Assembly: GCA_900543295.1 (NCBI GenBank)
Contig: UQQY01000010.1
Span: 1-25,869, forward strand
Source: an uncultured Oscillospiraceae bacterium
GTDB taxonomy: Bacteria; Bacillota; Clostridia; Oscillospirales; Ruminococcaceae
DNA: 25,869 nt
Direction of reading: 5' to 3'
Shown here: positions 1 to 6,248 of the stretch, piece after piece
How positions within the stretch are numbered: the first letter of the stretch is position 1
How the letters are laid out: each line of letters opens with the position of its first letter
Notes under the pieces: model-generated
The model's database searches: none
What the model was told of the DNA's origin: nothing
Seen by the model: only the letters and a program-made list of their open reading frames with translations
Position numbers and translations under genes: made by a program

Positions 1-1
1 A

Positions 2-151
2 AAGGCATGTGAGAAGGGGCTGTCCTGCCTTCTGTCCCAGTATGAAAGCCGTGCGGCGCATGATTTCAGCGCGCTGCTTGACAAAACAGCCGTTATCCGT
101 GTTGCGCTTGACCGGATTACGGGCAAGACGAACCGAAAGGAGACGGTATGA
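2..151 (+). CDS. C-terminal end of a pyridoxamine 5'-phosphate oxidase-like (NimA-type) flavin-binding protein, partial
   Basis: The frame is open from the left edge and ends at TGA 149-151, giving about 49 residues. The tail contains LLSQYES, then KTAVIRVALDRITGKTN. This resembles the C-terminus of FMN-binding split-barrel proteins of the pyridoxamine 5'-phosphate oxidase/NimA group, where a 'K..L..LM..Y' helix is followed by a beta strand and a final 'I.V..ITGK' segment. The stop overlaps the next start (ATGA at 148-151), so it is translationally coupled to the YjbR gene. The active part lies outside the window, so the family call rests on the tail alone. Such proteins usually bind FMN or F420-like cofactors and reduce small molecules; the substrate cannot be inferred here. 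Confidence 0.5.
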   Translation, partial: KACEKGLSCLLSQYESRAAHDFSALLDKTAVIRVALDRITGKTNRKETV

Positions 152-522
152 TGCGCTATCCGTGGTTTGACGAATACTGCCTGAAAAAGCCGGGCGCACA
201 GAAGGATTTCAAGGCGGAGTGGAACTGGATTCGCTATTTGGCGGACGGGAAAATGTTTGCGGCGGCAGGCTGTGACGAACAGGGAAACGTCATATTCCTG
301 ACGCTGAAATGCGAGCCGGAGTTCGGCGATTATCTGCGGCAGACCTTTCCGGGCGTTACCGCCGGATATTACATGAACAAAGTGCATTGGAATACTGTCT
401 GGTTTGACAAAGAAGAAGTGCCCGATGAAGTTGTCAGGGAGATGGCGGACCGTTCGTACCGGCTGGTGTTTGCATCTCTTCCCAAAAAGGCGCAGGCTGC
501 GATTTTAGGAGTGGATTCATAA
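148..522 (+). CDS. MmcQ/YjbR family protein (DUF419)
   Basis: This is a complete 124-residue protein, the normal size for the MmcQ/YjbR family, which folds like a CyaY-type small domain and is often described as DNA-binding on structural grounds only. The family pattern is visible: an N-terminal W.DEY.L.KPGA...DF..EW segment, then KMFA, LK..PE near residue 53, Y.MNK.HW.TV near 75-85, and a terminal S..L...LPKK helix. The ribosome binding site AAAGGAGA sits 4-5 nt before ATG 148; the ATG at 151 would also be spaced well, so the start may shift by one codon. The gene overlaps its upstream neighbour (ATGA) and touches the downstream one (TAATG), which suggests one transcript. The biochemical function is unknown. 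Confidence 0.85.
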   Translation: MMRYPWFDEYCLKKPGAQKDFKAEWNWIRYLADGKMFAAAGCDEQGNVIFLTLKCEPEFGDYLRQTFPGVTAGYYMNKVHWNTVWFDKEEVPDEVVREMADRSYRLVFASLPKKAQAAILGVDS

Positions 523-1394
523 TGCGCACGGAGAGCGAAATGCTCAATCTGATTCTGCAAACGGCAAAAGAAGACGCACGCATTCGTGCAGTCTATATGA
601 ACGGTTCGCGCACCAATCCGAATGCGATGCGGGACATCTTTCAGGATTACGACGTCGTGTATGTGGTAACGGAAACCGCCTCCTTTATTGCAGATGAGCG
701 TTGGATCGACCGTTTCGGCGCGCGGCTTTATATGCAGCTTCCGGAAAAGCATGAAGCGCATACGGAGGAATGCTGGGGATGGCTTGTTCAGTTCGCGGAT
801 GGAAACCGTCTCGATTTGCATGTTGTGACAGAAAAATATGCAAATCGAGAAATCGTAAAGGACAGGCTCTGCCGGATTCTGCTGGACAAGGACGGGCTTT
901 TGCCGGAAATGCCGGAATCTACTGACGCAGATTTTTGGGTGAAGCAGCCGACAGAGGAGAGGTTTTTATCTGTCTGCAACGAATTCTGGTGGTGCTTGAA
1001 CAACGTTGCGAAGGGTATCTGGCGCGAAGAGGTTCCATACGTGCAGGATATGGTGAACGGTGTCATCCGTCCGCAGCTTGTGCAGATGCTGTCGTGGAAA
1101 ATTGGAAAGAAGACAAACTTTTCCGTGAGCGTCGGAAAGTCGGGTAAGGACATGCACCGCTGGCTTTCCAAGGAGGAATGGGGACGTTTCCTTTCAACCT
1201 ATGCGGCTGGGAGCATTTCTTCGATGAAAGCGTCCTATACAGAGATGTGCCGTCTGTTTGATGAGACAGCGCGCGAAGTTGCCGGCGCATTCGGATTTTC
1301 CTATCATGCAGAAGAAGCGAAAAACAGCTTTGCGCACTTTTTGCACGTTATTGATCTGCCGAAGGACGCGCAGACGGTATATGGAGCCCTCTGA
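522..1394 (+). CDS. ANT(6)-like aminoglycoside 6-adenylyltransferase (AadK/AadE family)
   Basis: The 290-residue protein matches the size of the chromosomal AadK and mobile AadE streptomycin adenylyltransferases (about 284-302 residues). The nucleotidyltransferase core is visible: GSR at 28-30, then an FQDYD motif at 40-44 whose two aspartates (D42, D44) are the usual metal ligands, and a third acidic position in NRLDLHV (D97). The C-terminal half carries the aminoglycoside-binding helical domain with NEFWWCLNNVAKGI and a conserved MLSWKIG segment. The family transfers AMP from ATP to the 6-hydroxyl of streptomycin. Start ATG 522 shares one base with the preceding TAA, with AGGAG about 10 nt upstream. 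The base composition is like its neighbours and no mobile element is near, so it looks like an intrinsic chromosomal gene; real streptomycin resistance is not proven by sequence. Confidence 0.9.
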   Translation: MRTESEMLNLILQTAKEDARIRAVYMNGSRTNPNAMRDIFQDYDVVYVVTETASFIADERWIDRFGARLYMQLPEKHEAHTEECWGWLVQFADGNRLDLHVVTEKYANREIVKDRLCRILLDKDGLLPEMPESTDADFWVKQPTEERFLSVCNEFWWCLNNVAKGIWREEVPYVQDMVNGVIRPQLVQMLSWKIGKKTNFSVSVGKSGKDMHRWLSKEEWGRFLSTYAAGSISSMKASYTEMCRLFDETAREVAGAFGFSYHAEEAKNSFAHFLHVIDLPKDAQTVYGAL

Positions 1395-1463
1395 GGAAAG
1401 ACGGTTTATGCTCTGGCCGATGTTGGAAAAAGATTGGCCTTTTGGGGCGAAGAGTATCGAATG

Positions 1464-1500
1464 AAACGCGGCGCAGGAAATTGGATTCTCCCGCGTTTTT
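1464..1500 (+). terminator. Possible intrinsic terminator after the ANT(6) gene
   Basis: AAACGCGG at 1464-1471 pairs perfectly with CCGCGTTT at 1491-1498, followed by two further T. The loop of 19 nt is long, so the structure is weaker than the other terminators in the window. It lies only 33 nt before ilvD, so it could either end the upstream operon or act as a leader attenuator for ilvD. No convincing separate ilvD promoter is visible in 1395-1532. Confidence 0.4.
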
Positions 1501-1532
1501 AATAAATTCTTTACAGCAAAGGATGAGACCAA

Positions 1533-3203
1533 ATGAAAAGTAAAGCAATTGTAAACGGCGTGCAGAATGCGCCGCACCGTGCGCTCTTCAATGCGCTCGG
1601 CTATACAAAGGAAGAGATGAGCCGTCCGCTTGTCGGTATTGTATGCTCGCAGAATGACATCGTTCCGGGTCATATGGAGCTTGACCGCATTGCGGAGGCG
1701 GTTAAAATGGGTGTTGCGATGGCGGGCGGTACGCCGTTCGTCTTTCCGGCCATCGCAGTGTGCGACGGTATTGCAATGGGACATCAGGGAATGAAGTATT
1801 CGCTTGTCACGCGCGATCTGATTGCGGATTCAACAGAAGCGATGGCCATGGCGCACGGCTTTGATGCGCTTGTCATGATTCCAAACTGTGACAAAAATGT
1901 ACCGGGCCTTTTGATGGCGGCGGCGCGCGTCAATGTCCCGACTATTTTTGTCAGCGGCGGTCCGATGCTCGCAGGTACGGTTGACGGGTGCAAAGTGAGC
2001 TTTTCCGCCGCATCCGAGGCGGTGGGCGCATGCATTGCGGGCAGGATCAGTGAAGAAAAAATGCACGAGTTTGAGGAAAAGACCTGTCCGACATGCGGTT
2101 CCTGCTCGGGCATGTACACGGCAAACTCGATGAACTGTCTGACTGAGGTGCTTGGCATGGGACTTTCCGGCAACGGTACGATTCCGGCCGTCTATTCGGA
2201 GCGCATCCGTCTGGCAAAGCATGCGGGCATGCAGATTATGGAGTTGCTAAAGTGCAACATCCGTCCGCGCGACATCATGACGGAAAATGCGTTTAGAAAT
2301 GCGCTCACGATGGATATGGCGCTTGGATGCAGTACGAACAGCATGCTGCACCTGCCGGCAATCGCACACGAGGCGGGCATCGAGCTGAACGTCGATATGG
2401 CAAACGAGCTTTCAGACCGCACGCCGAATCTGTGCCACCTGGCGCCTGCCGGCCCGCATCACATGGAGGATTTATACGAGGCGGGCGGCGTATACGCCGT
2501 CATGCATGAAATTAACAGGCTTGGCCTGCTGCACACGGAATGCATGACCTGCACCGGCAAAACAGTGGGCGAAAACATCGAAAACTGCGTGAACAAAAAT
2601 CCGGAGGTTATCCGTCCGGTGGAGAATCCGTACAGCAAAACCGGCGGTATCGCCGTACTGCGCGGTAATCTGGCGCCGGATTCCTGCGTGGTGAAGCGCA
2701 GCGCAGTCGCGCCTGAAATGCTCTGTCACTCCGGCCCTGCGCGTGTTTTCGACTGTGAAGAGGATGCCATGGCGGCAATCAACGGCGGCGAAATTCACGA
2801 CGGCGATGTTGTGGTCATCCGCTATGAAGGGCCGAAGGGCGGCCCAGGCATGCGCGAAATGCTCAATCCGACCTCTGCGATTATGGGAAGAGGCTTGGGC
2901 AGTACGGTTGCACTGATTACCGACGGGCGCTTTTCGGGCGCGACCAGAGGCGCTGCGATCGGACATGTTTCGCCTGAAGCGGCAGTGGGCGGCAATATTG
3001 CGCTCGTCGAAGAGGGCGACATCATTGACATTGACATTATGAAGAATCAAATCAATATGCGCGTAAGCGACGAGGAACTTGAAAAGCGCCGCGCCGCATG
3101 GACGCCGAAGGAGCCGCGTATCAAGACAGGCTATCTTGCGCGTTATGCGTCGCTTGTCACCTCCGGAAACCGCGGCGCGATTTTAGAGGCCGCTCAGAAA
3201 TAA
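1533..3203 (+). CDS. ilvD: Dihydroxy-acid dehydratase (IlvD/Edd family)
   Basis: It dehydrates 2,3-dihydroxy-isovalerate and 2,3-dihydroxy-3-methylvalerate to the 2-keto acids that precede valine and isoleucine (and leucine/pantothenate) in the cytosol. The length of 556 residues is full. Family motifs are present: DGIAMGHQGM (78-87), IPNCDKNVPG with cluster cysteine C119, SGGPM (141-145), CPTCGSCSGMYTANSM with C185/C188/C191, and the C-terminal YEGPKGGPGM and TDGRFSGATRG segments. In the N-terminal loop the sequence is VPGH rather than the PCN seen in [2Fe-2S] plant-type enzymes, so it resembles the E. coli-like oxygen-labile [4Fe-4S] type. ATG 1533 has AAAGGA about 9-11 nt upstream. It stands alone, without ilvBNC, and ends in a strong terminator. 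Confidence 0.96.
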   Translation: MKSKAIVNGVQNAPHRALFNALGYTKEEMSRPLVGIVCSQNDIVPGHMELDRIAEAVKMGVAMAGGTPFVFPAIAVCDGIAMGHQGMKYSLVTRDLIADSTEAMAMAHGFDALVMIPNCDKNVPGLLMAAARVNVPTIFVSGGPMLAGTVDGCKVSFSAASEAVGACIAGRISEEKMHEFEEKTCPTCGSCSGMYTANSMNCLTEVLGMGLSGNGTIPAVYSERIRLAKHAGMQIMELLKCNIRPRDIMTENAFRNALTMDMALGCSTNSMLHLPAIAHEAGIELNVDMANELSDRTPNLCHLAPAGPHHMEDLYEAGGVYAVMHEINRLGLLHTECMTCTGKTVGENIENCVNKNPEVIRPVENPYSKTGGIAVLRGNLAPDSCVVKRSAVAPEMLCHSGPARVFDCEEDAMAAINGGEIHDGDVVVIRYEGPKGGPGMREMLNPTSAIMGRGLGSTVALITDGRFSGATRGAAIGHVSPEAAVGGNIALVEEGDIIDIDIMKNQINMRVSDEELEKRRAAWTPKEPRIKTGYLARYASLVTSGNRGAILEAAQK

Positions 3204-3210
3204 GGGGGCA

Positions 3211-3254
3211 AAAAAACAGCCTGTGTATTCAGATGAATGCACAGGCTGTTTTTT
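3211..3254. terminator. Bidirectional intrinsic terminator between ilvD and the OPA transporter
   Basis: The 15-nt arm AAAAAACAGCCTGTG (3211-3225) is matched perfectly by CACAGGCTGTTTTTT (3240-3254) across a 14-nt loop. A-runs and T-runs flank the stem on both sides, so it can stop ilvD transcription (+) and transporter transcription (-). Confidence 0.93.
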
Positions 3255-3268
3255 GATAAGGCGTTTGT

Positions 3269-4522
3269 TCACTCGACGCTTTTTATGTAACGTCTCCACA
3301 TGGGGACGCAGAGCAGGGATACGGCGGCGGCCAAAACCGCGAGCGCAATCCACAGAATAAAAAGATGATTCCATCCCGCACCGCTGTCCAGTATTTTTCC
3401 TGCGAGCAGGTTTAATCCGCCGCACCCGATATAGGCCAGAGCGTTCAAAAAGCCGCCGATGGTGCTGACTCTGCCGCTTTTATGGAACCACAGCGGCACC
3501 ATCGTAATTAGCATAACGTTGATAGCGAACATACAGTTGGTGACACCGGCCATAGAAACAAGAGCAAGCGCTATGCTCTGTGATCCGAACAGGCGCAGGA
3601 CAAGAAGGAAAAGCGTGGAGATTCCGAAAAATACAGCGGAGGTCATAACTTCGTTCCGCAGCCGTTTGTTGAGCGCTTTGGCAAAATAGGCGCCGGTTAC
3701 ATTGACAATCGGCAGGGCCATGGTCAGCGCCAGAGAAAAGGTCGTTTTTGATCCAAACGCACTGTTAAAAAAGGTTGGAACCCATTGCGTCACACTGTCT
3801 TTGAGCGTCCCCTGAATGGCAATCGGGATCAGCATCAGCAGTACGCCGCTTGACACGATCAGCTTAAACGTGGCTTTAAAGCTCAAAACGTTCTGTCTGT
3901 CCAACGGTACAGGACTATCGGAAGGCGGCTGCATCCGGAGAAGCAGCTTTTTGGTGCCAAGCAGCCAGACTGCGGCAAAAACAAGCTCAGTCAAGCCGCA
4001 GGTCAGAAAAACAAAATTCCATGGAAGAAAAGCTACGGTAAGCAGGCTTATGCCATAGCTTGCAAGTGTTCCGAGCGGAACGGTTGTCGAAATGTCCACG
4101 CTGAATTTTTCTTTGTCCGCTTTGTTAAAGTAGATGGACGCAATTTTTAAAATTGGCGACCAGACCAGCGATTGTACAATGCCGTTTACTGCCCACAGAA
4201 AGAGCAGGACAGGAAAGCTGTGAAAGAAAAAAATCAGAATATTGGAGAGGGAAGAAATGAAAAGCCCTCCGAAAATCATCCGCCGCGTATCAAGCCGGTC
4301 GCCTAATATGCCGCTCAACAACTGCCCCGCGCCATAACAGATGAAAAAAACAGAAGAGACGGAGGCGATCTGTGCGCTTGAAAATACGTTTCCGCCGCTT
4401 AATTCCGGCATAACTGCCGAATAATTGAGGCGGCAGAGATACGTTGAAAAATAAGCGGCCCAGCACAGCAGGAAAAGCGTACCGTGATTTTTTGTCTGAT
4501 AACCGAACAAGGAGTCTGTCAT
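3269..4522 (-). CDS. MFS transporter, OPA (organophosphate:phosphate antiporter)-like family
   Basis: This is an integral inner-membrane transporter of 417 residues with about 12 hydrophobic segments. The N-terminus has the OPA/GlpT-UhpT style layout: WAAYFSTYLCRLNYSAVMPEL in the first helix region, GAGQLLSGILGDRLDTRR as the MFS loop 2-3 motif, and WSPILKIASIYF in helix 5. Family members exchange phosphorylated sugars, glycerol-3-phosphate or related organic phosphates for phosphate, but the substrate cannot be read here. The start at 4522 is preferred because AAGGGA lies 8 nt upstream, and because the longer open frame (to 4642) would begin inside the -35 box of a strong promoter. The promoter overlaps a 34-bp inverted repeat, suggesting repression by a dimeric regulator. 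No regulator gene is adjacent. Confidence 0.85.
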   Translation of the reverse strand: MTDSLFGYQTKNHGTLFLLCWAAYFSTYLCRLNYSAVMPELSGGNVFSSAQIASVSSVFFICYGAGQLLSGILGDRLDTRRMIFGGLFISSLSNILIFFFHSFPVLLFLWAVNGIVQSLVWSPILKIASIYFNKADKEKFSVDISTTVPLGTLASYGISLLTVAFLPWNFVFLTCGLTELVFAAVWLLGTKKLLLRMQPPSDSPVPLDRQNVLSFKATFKLIVSSGVLLMLIPIAIQGTLKDSVTQWVPTFFNSAFGSKTTFSLALTMALPIVNVTGAYFAKALNKRLRNEVMTSAVFFGISTLFLLVLRLFGSQSIALALVSMAGVTNCMFAINVMLITMVPLWFHKSGRVSTIGGFLNALAYIGCGGLNLLAGKILDSGAGWNHLFILWIALAVLAAAVSLLCVPMWRRYIKSVE

Positions 4523-4613
4523 AAAAATATTCCCTTCATTATTAATTGAAATCGAAGCAGCCTGCGGCATAGGCGCAGACGGTACGATTTTATTTCGTTT
4601 TGTGCCGTTCCTT

Positions 4614-4642
4614 ATTGTATTCGCTGAATCACGCAATGTCAA
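4614..4642 (-). promoter_or_regulatory. Sigma-A promoter of the OPA transporter gene
   Basis: On the minus strand TTGACA (4642-4637) is followed by exactly 17 nt and TACAAT (4619-4614). The predicted start lies near 4607, leaving an 85-nt leader before ATG 4522. Confidence 0.88.
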
Positions 4643-4670
4643 TACAAGTTTCAGGCAAAATGTATTGACA
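4637..4670. promoter_or_regulatory. 34-bp inverted repeat overlapping the transporter -35 box (candidate operator)
   Basis: TGTCAATACA (4637-4646) and TGTATTGACA (4661-4670) are perfect 10-bp inverted arms separated by 14 bp. Arm centres are 24 bp apart, a little over two helical turns, so both arms would face the same side. The left arm contains the -35 box of the minus-strand promoter, as expected for an operator. The regulator is unknown. Confidence 0.6.
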
Positions 4671-4861
4671 TCAAGGCGGAGGCATGCAGACGGATGAGAA
4701 ACGCGCCGCCTTTATTGCGTGCAGCAAAAAGCTGCTGGATTACTTCATTCCTTTTCGTATAAGATGCTCTCCTTTCGTCTATGATAAACACAGAACCAAA
4801 GGAAAAACGGGGCGATTTTTTGTCAGAGCGCCAGTGTTGCTTCCGCTTTTTACCATATTGC

Positions 4862-4890
4862 TTGAAAAACAGACGGCCGCGTGATATGAT
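4862..4890 (+). promoter_or_regulatory. Sigma-A promoter of the enoyl-CoA reductase gene
   Basis: TTGAAA (4862-4867), a 17-nt spacer and TATGAT (4885-4890) form a good promoter with a predicted start near 4897, about 50 nt before ATG 4950. The rest of the 4671-4861 stretch shows no convincing gene. Confidence 0.85.
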
Positions 4891-4916
4891 AAACAGGCTT
4901 GTAATAAGGCGAATAC

Positions 4917-4929
4917 GGTGTAATACACC
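4917..4929. promoter_or_regulatory. Palindrome GGTGTAATACACC in the fabV leader (candidate operator)
   Basis: Two perfect 6-bp arms flank one central base, about 20 nt downstream of the predicted transcription start and just before the ribosome binding site AAGGAG (4937-4942). A short tight palindrome placed here is typical of GntR- or TetR-type roadblock operators; the protein is unknown. Confidence 0.45.
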
Positions 4930-4949
4930 ATTTTATAAGGAGAATCAAT

Positions 4950-6128
4950 ATGATCGTACAACCGAAAGTCAGAGGATTTATCTGTACGACCGCGCATCCG
5001 GAGGGATGCAGGGCGATCGTAAAGGAGCAGATCGATTATGTAAAGGCACAGCCGAAAACAGAAGGTCCGAAAAAGGTTCTGGTGATCGGCGCATCCATGG
5101 GCTACGGCCTTTCTTCCCGCATTGCGGCGGCATATTCCTGCGGTGCGGCAACACTCGGCGTGATTTTTGACCGCAATGGCAGCGAGAAGCGTACCGGCAC
5201 TGCCGGATGGTACAATACGGCGGCATTTGAATCGTTCGCTAAGGCCGACGGGCTGTATGCACGCACGGTAAACGGCGACGCTTACTCAAAAGAGGTAAAG
5301 GAAGAGGTTATCTCCATCATAAAGAAGGATCTTGGGAAGGTCGGTATGGTGGTATACAGCCTTGCCGCACCGAAGCGTGTGCTGGCGGACGGCACGGTCT
5401 GCGGATCGGTTTTGAAAACAACGGGCGAGCCTTATACGAACAAAACGATTGATTTAAAAAACCGTACCATCTCGGAGGTAACCATCGGGCCGGCAACAGA
5501 AGAAGAAATTGAGAATACAGTAAAAGTCATGGGCGGCGAGGATTGGCGCGACTGGATTGAGGCGCTTTCCGCTGCGGATGTGCTGGAAAAGGATGCGGTG
5601 ACGGTCGCGTATTCCTACATCGGGCCGGAGATTACTCACCCGATATATGCGGACGGTTCGATCGGTCGGGCAAAGGAGCATCTGTACCGCACGGCGCAGG
5701 AGATGAACGAGGAGCTTTCGGGCGTCCGCGCATATGTTTCAGTCAACAAAGCGCTGGTTACACAGTCGAGCGCGGCTATTCCGGTTGTGCCGCTGTATAT
5801 TTCGATCCTCTATAAGGTGATGAAGGAAAAAGGCGTGCATGAGGGCTGCATCGAGCAGATGTACCGCCTTTTTCACGATAAGCTTTATGGGATAGCCGTG
5901 CGCACGGATACGAACGGGTACGTTCGGCTGGACGACTATGAAATGCAGCCGGACGTTCAGGAAGAGGTCTTAAAAATCTGGGACGCGCTTTCGAATGAAA
6001 ATCTCGAAGCAAATGCGGATTTGGACGGCTATTGGGAGGATTTTTACCGGCTGTTCGGCTTCCATGCAAAGAACGTGGATTATGACGCGGATGTCGATGT
6101 CGTCGTTCCGATTGCGCATGTGGAATAA
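4950..6128 (+). CDS. fabV: trans-2-enoyl-CoA reductase, FabV/TER family
   Basis: This is a 392-residue cytosolic short-chain-dehydrogenase-like enzyme, close to the usual length of about 397. It reduces the trans-2 double bond of enoyl-CoA (TER, for example crotonyl-CoA to butyryl-CoA) or enoyl-ACP (FabV) with NAD(P)H. Visible motifs are the extended nucleotide loop VLVIGASMGYGLSSR (43-57), an acidic F-D pair after the second strand (F73-D74, favouring NADH), the family signature GSEKRTGTAGWYNTAAF (77-93), VYSLAAPKR (135-143), and the catalytic Y-x8-K pair Y233/K242 in PIYADGSIGRAK. In anaerobic Firmicutes TER offers a non-bifurcating route to butyrate; FabV alternatively serves fatty acid synthesis. 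The gene stands alone between its own promoter and terminator, with no neighbour to decide between the two roles. Confidence 0.93.
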   Translation: MIVQPKVRGFICTTAHPEGCRAIVKEQIDYVKAQPKTEGPKKVLVIGASMGYGLSSRIAAAYSCGAATLGVIFDRNGSEKRTGTAGWYNTAAFESFAKADGLYARTVNGDAYSKEVKEEVISIIKKDLGKVGMVVYSLAAPKRVLADGTVCGSVLKTTGEPYTNKTIDLKNRTISEVTIGPATEEEIENTVKVMGGEDWRDWIEALSAADVLEKDAVTVAYSYIGPEITHPIYADGSIGRAKEHLYRTAQEMNEELSGVRAYVSVNKALVTQSSAAIPVVPLYISILYKVMKEKGVHEGCIEQMYRLFHDKLYGIAVRTDTNGYVRLDDYEMQPDVQEEVLKIWDALSNENLEANADLDGYWEDFYRLFGFHAKNVDYDADVDVVVPIAHVE

Positions 6129-6143
6129 GCGCTGAGAAAAGAA

Positions 6144-6187
6144 AAACGAAAGAAATCCCCCGGAAAGCCGGGGGATTTCTTTCGTTT
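6144..6187. terminator. Bidirectional terminator with a 20-bp perfect stem
   Basis: The arm 6144-6163 is perfectly complementary to 6168-6187 across the 4-nt loop AAAG. The stem has a CCCCCGG/CCGGGGG core and A/T-rich outer ends. It serves fabV (+) and the convergent CotH operon (-). Confidence 0.94.
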
Positions 6188-6248
6188 GGCCGGATTAAAC
6201 TGCTGCGGCTGGTTTGCATGATTGCTGTATTTACTGATAAAGCGCCCT

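Noticed and set aside
4684..4884. Open frame of 66 codons with an AAGGCGGAGG-like ribosome binding site upstream of fabV
   Set aside because: It has no recognisable family, overlaps the fabV promoter, and no good promoter drives it: TTGACA at 4665 has no -10 box at the right distance.
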